From: a bacterium
GTDB lineage: Bacteria > Babelota > Babeliae > Babelales > Vermiphilaceae
Assembly: GCA_021827875.1 (NCBI GenBank)
Contig: JAKAUA010000061.1
Span: 1 to 6,668 of the forward strand
Length of the DNA: 6,668 nucleotides
Direction of reading: 5' to 3'
Shown here: positions 5,001 through 6,668 of the stretch, piece after piece
Numbering within the stretch: the stretch's first letter is position 1
Layout: each line of letters starts with the position of its first letter
Position numbers and translations under genes: made by a program
Notes under the pieces: model-generated
Database searches by the model: none
What the model saw: only the letters and a program-made list of their open reading frames with translations
What the model was told of the DNA's origin: nothing

Positions 5001-6305
5001 ATGATATCGGTTACCTATTTAAAAAAAATAATCTGCTTATTTTTATTATTAGTAGGCATGCAGGCGCATGCCGCAGTTCAATTAAATGTCCGTGCGAGTG
5101 GTACAAAAAAAATTCCTTTATTGGTAGCGATAGAAGCCTCGCAAGGGAATCAACAAGAGTTGTCTGAAATCGCAGAGGTTATTAAAAAAGATTTTGAATT
5201 TAGATCTCAATTTGATGTTGCCGTAGGAGAAATTACTTCTCCTTTTTTAACCAAAAGTAGCATTGCAGAGTTACATCGCAAAGGATATCCACTGGTACTT
5301 TTTTTAAATAACGAAAATGCCGATGCTATTTCATGGCGTTTGTATGACACCAAAACAGTCGCCATGATAAAGGGAAAAAAATATCATAAGCAGGGTGCTT
5401 TAATGCGTGGTTGGGCGCATGGCATAGCTGATATGGTCTGGCCAACGTTGACCGGATCACAAGGATTTTTTTCTACCAAAATTGCTTATTGTAAAGAGCA
5501 GCGTCGTGCGGGTCTCAGGCCAATAAAACATATTTATATAGCAGACTATGATGGTTCAAATGCACAACCTATGGTGGCAAATGCTTCTATGAATGTTGCA
5601 CCGCGCTGGAACAGAGATAAAAGCAATCCATTACTTTTTTATTCTGAATGCACACCGTCAAATGTGCGTCTTATGGCGACAGATATGAAAAAAAGAAAAA
5701 AGGTAGTCTCTAATTTTGATGGTCTTAATATGTTGCCAACATTCTCGCAAGATGGTAAAAAGGCGGTCTATTGCGCATCGCGCGGTGATGGCAATTGTCA
5801 ATTATATTACTATGACAAAGATAGTTTCAAAAAATTAACGCATAATGACGGCAACAATATTTCGCCAACATTATCTGATGAAGGAGATAAAATATTCTTC
5901 TGTTCCGATTTTAAGACAGGTAAACCACAATTATATTGCTATGATGTTGCAAGCGCAGCAATGGAAGAATTAACTGATTCGGGCTATTGTACGTCACCGG
6001 CATATTCTTCGGCCAGAAATCTTTTGGCCTATACTAAGATAATTGAGGGACAAAATCAGATTTTTATCTATGATTTAAAGCGCAAAATGCATACACAAGT
6101 AACGTTTGATGATTCAAACAAAGAAGAATGTTGCTGGTCACCCTGCGGCACTATGCTACTTTTTGGCATGCGTGAAAAAGGCAAGAACCGCTTGGTAATT
6201 CTTGATACAGTCACCAGACAACAGCATGCTATTACCGCCGCACAAGACGCCTGCAGCTACCCGGCATGGTCCATGATGTATCAAGAGTTTCCGGCAATTG
6301 TATGA
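5001..6305 (+). CDS. tolB: TolB, periplasmic beta-propeller of the Tol-Pal system
   Basis: The protein has 434 residues, close to E. coli TolB (430). Residues 1-24 (MISVTYLKKIICLFLLLVGM, then QAHA) are a signal peptide cut after AHA. Residues about 25-150 match the TolB N-terminal domain, whose extreme N-terminus contacts Pal in the known system. After TGSQGFFSTKIAYC (151-164) come six-bladed propeller repeats: ADYDGSNAQ (181-189), FSQDGKKAVYCASRGDG (248-264), LSDEGDKIFFCSDFKTGKPQ (291-310), NLLAYTKIIEGQNQIFIYD (340-358) and WSPCGTMLLFGMREKGKNR (379-397). It lies 23 bases after tolA and is the last gene of the visible operon. The mature protein has 11 cysteines, several at equivalent blade positions, which is unusual. 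TolB links TolA, Pal and the outer membrane. Confidence 0.94.
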   Translation: MISVTYLKKIICLFLLLVGMQAHAAVQLNVRASGTKKIPLLVAIEASQGNQQELSEIAEVIKKDFEFRSQFDVAVGEITSPFLTKSSIAELHRKGYPLVLFLNNENADAISWRLYDTKTVAMIKGKKYHKQGALMRGWAHGIADMVWPTLTGSQGFFSTKIAYCKEQRRAGLRPIKHIYIADYDGSNAQPMVANASMNVAPRWNRDKSNPLLFYSECTPSNVRLMATDMKKRKKVVSNFDGLNMLPTFSQDGKKAVYCASRGDGNCQLYYYDKDSFKKLTHNDGNNISPTLSDEGDKIFFCSDFKTGKPQLYCYDVASAAMEELTDSGYCTSPAYSSARNLLAYTKIIEGQNQIFIYDLKRKMHTQVTFDDSNKEECCWSPCGTMLLFGMREKGKNRLVILDTVTRQQHAITAAQDACSYPAWSMMYQEFPAIV

Positions 6306-6308
6306 ATT

Positions 6309-6323
6309 GCCCTTGCGCAGGGC
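6309..6323. repeat. tolB: Hairpin directly after the tolB stop
   Basis: GCCCT (6309-6313), loop TGCGC, and AGGGC (6319-6323) form a perfect stem four bases after the tolB stop codon. No T-run follows, so it is not a textbook terminator; it might protect the 3' end of the mRNA. Confidence 0.45.
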
Positions 6324-6344
6324 AGGGCGGCGGCCAATTCTTTT

Positions 6345-6361
6345 GTCCCCTCCGCGGGGAC
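6345..6361. repeat. GC-rich hairpin GTCCCC/GGGGAC
   Basis: GTCCCC (6345-6350) and GGGGAC (6356-6361) form a perfect 6-bp stem with a five-base loop. It is flanked by CTTTTG on the left and CCAAAAG on the right, so it also sits inside a weaker outer stem that competes with the next hairpin. Confidence 0.5.
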
Positions 6362-6366
6362 ATGCG

Positions 6367-6394
6367 CCAAAAGAGTGCTCGCCCACTCTTTTGG
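6367..6394. repeat. Perfect 11-bp hairpin after tolB, possible operon terminator
   Basis: CCAAAAGAGTG (6367-6377) and CACTCTTTTGG (6384-6394) pair perfectly around a six-base loop. The 3' arm carries TTTT but no T-run follows the stem. Being symmetric and the strongest structure after tolB, it may end or protect the tol transcript, or be a repeat copy related to 2804-2820. Confidence 0.5.
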
Positions 6395-6404
6395 ACTACA
6401 GGCG

Positions 6405-6423
6405 TTTAAGACTCCGTCTTAAA
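6405..6423. repeat. Hairpin TTTAAGAC/GTCTTAAA, left copy
   Basis: TTTAAGAC (6405-6412), loop TCC, and GTCTTAAA (6416-6423) form a perfect 8-bp stem. The sequence TTAAGACT..CCGTCTTAA and the following AATCTG recur in inverted orientation at 6625-6650. Confidence 0.6.
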
Positions 6424-6455
6424 AATCTGTTCTTTCGTTTCAAACGCTCACACAC

Positions 6456-6471
6456 GCAATTTAAAAATTGC
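6456..6471. repeat. Near-perfect AT-rich palindrome GCAATTT/AAATTGC
   Basis: GCAATTT (6456-6462) and AAATTGC (6465-6471) are separated by two bases. It lies between the two TTAAGAC hairpins. Confidence 0.5.
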
Positions 6472-6546
6472 TACGGTTCGCAGAAACTACCGGAATCTTT
6501 CATTACATGAGAAATAAATATCTCGTTGAACAAATTAAATAATAAG

Positions 6547-6635
6547 TTAAAAATCTGATAGTCGCGTCGAGGCCCGAAGAAATTTCGTTAGAAATTGCGT
6601 GTGGCCGAATTCGCGACGGGAGGGCAGATTCTTAA
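6547..6635. repeat. Nested four-tier palindromic element (structured DNA or RNA)
   Basis: Arms pair in register from outside to inside: TTAAAAATCTG (6547-6557) with CAGATTCTTAA (6625-6635), 10 of 11; GTCGCG (6561-6566) with CGCGAC (6612-6617), perfect; GGCC (6571-6574) with GGCC (6603-6606); AATTTC (6581-6586) with GAAATT (6591-6596) around the loop GTTA. The result is one long interrupted hairpin of 89 bases. Function is unknown. Confidence 0.6.
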
Positions 6636-6651
6636 GACGGCAAGTCTTAAG
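6631..6651. repeat. Hairpin CTTAAGAC/GTCTTAAG, right inverted copy
   Basis: CTTAAGAC (6631-6638), loop GGCAA, and GTCTTAAG (6644-6651) form a perfect 8-bp stem with the same core stem as 6405-6423. Its left arm also takes part in the outer stem of 6547-6635, so the two folds are mutually exclusive. Confidence 0.6.
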
Positions 6652-6668
6652 TGTCCGGGTTGCAAGGG

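Larger units (their letters stand above)
6306..6668. other. Gene-free region dense in inverted repeats after tolB
   Basis: No frame here has a credible start, length or composition. The region instead holds at least seven perfect or near-perfect inverted repeats in about 360 bases, listed separately. No pal gene follows tolB within this space. The right edge is cut, so a gene or RNA beginning beyond 6668 cannot be excluded. Confidence 0.7.

Noticed and set aside
6367..6394. Classical Rho-independent terminator
   Set aside because: The stem is strong, but no T-run follows on either strand, so it is listed as a repeat with a possible terminator role.
6298..6510. Short plus-strand frame starting inside the end of tolB
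   Set aside because: It starts at TTG, overlaps tolB, has Arg/Pro/Leu-biased composition caused by the hairpins, and shows no family motif.
6601..6668. Possible tRNA or other known RNA at the right edge
   Set aside because: The GGGTTGCAAGG stretch does not match the TTCRA T-loop, and no D-arm or acceptor stem could be completed inside the window.

Overview
The window looks like part of a chromosome from an AT-rich, Gram-negative, host-associated bacterium. Its core is a tolQ-tolR-tolA-tolB operon, which needs an outer membrane. My best guess for the lineage is Candidatus Dependentiae (TM6/Babeliae) or a similar reduced endosymbiont phylum. The reasons are the repeat-rich NTAxG tail-fibre-like secreted protein, a small Ser/Pro-rich secreted protein whose signal peptide ends in a CAMDD-type junction, and palindromic repeats both between genes and inside a gene. 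This assignment is inference; no marker gene in the window proves it.

Layout. Positions 1-2140 (minus strand) hold the first 713 codons of a large exported repeat protein whose C-terminus lies beyond the left edge. It has an N-terminal signal-like segment, a helical stalk-like region, a long beta-rich Gly/Thr/Ser body with duplicated GGTG and TGSATPS modules, and an array of 16-17-residue NTAxGxxAL repeats. Positions 2141-2356 are an AT-rich divergent promoter region. Positions 2357-2749 (plus) encode a 130-residue secreted Ser/Pro-rich protein of unknown function. Positions 2750-2978 contain a GC-richer island of nested palindromes, then the tolQ leader. Positions 2979-6305 carry tolQ, tolR, tolA and tolB, closely packed, with tolR and tolA overlapping by 29 bases. 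Positions 6306-6668 have no convincing gene and are packed with perfect and nested inverted repeats. No pal gene appears in the window.

How the genes work together. TolQ and TolR form the inner-membrane proton-driven motor. TolA is the anchored periplasm-spanning rod they energise. TolB is the periplasmic beta-propeller that links the system to Pal, and the whole system constricts and stabilises the outer membrane at division. The two divergent upstream genes encode exported proteins of a surface or host-interaction type and have no visible mechanistic tie to Tol.

The least explained material is the palindromic DNA. A 16-base exact match links the intergenic island (2782-2797) to the coding sequence of the TolA linker (4447-4462), which suggests that a palindromic element inserted into a gene and kept the frame. 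After tolB there is a nested four-tier palindrome (6547-6635), and a pair of inverted, self-complementary 24-26-base repeats brackets 6406-6650, like the ends of a small non-autonomous element or a structured RNA.
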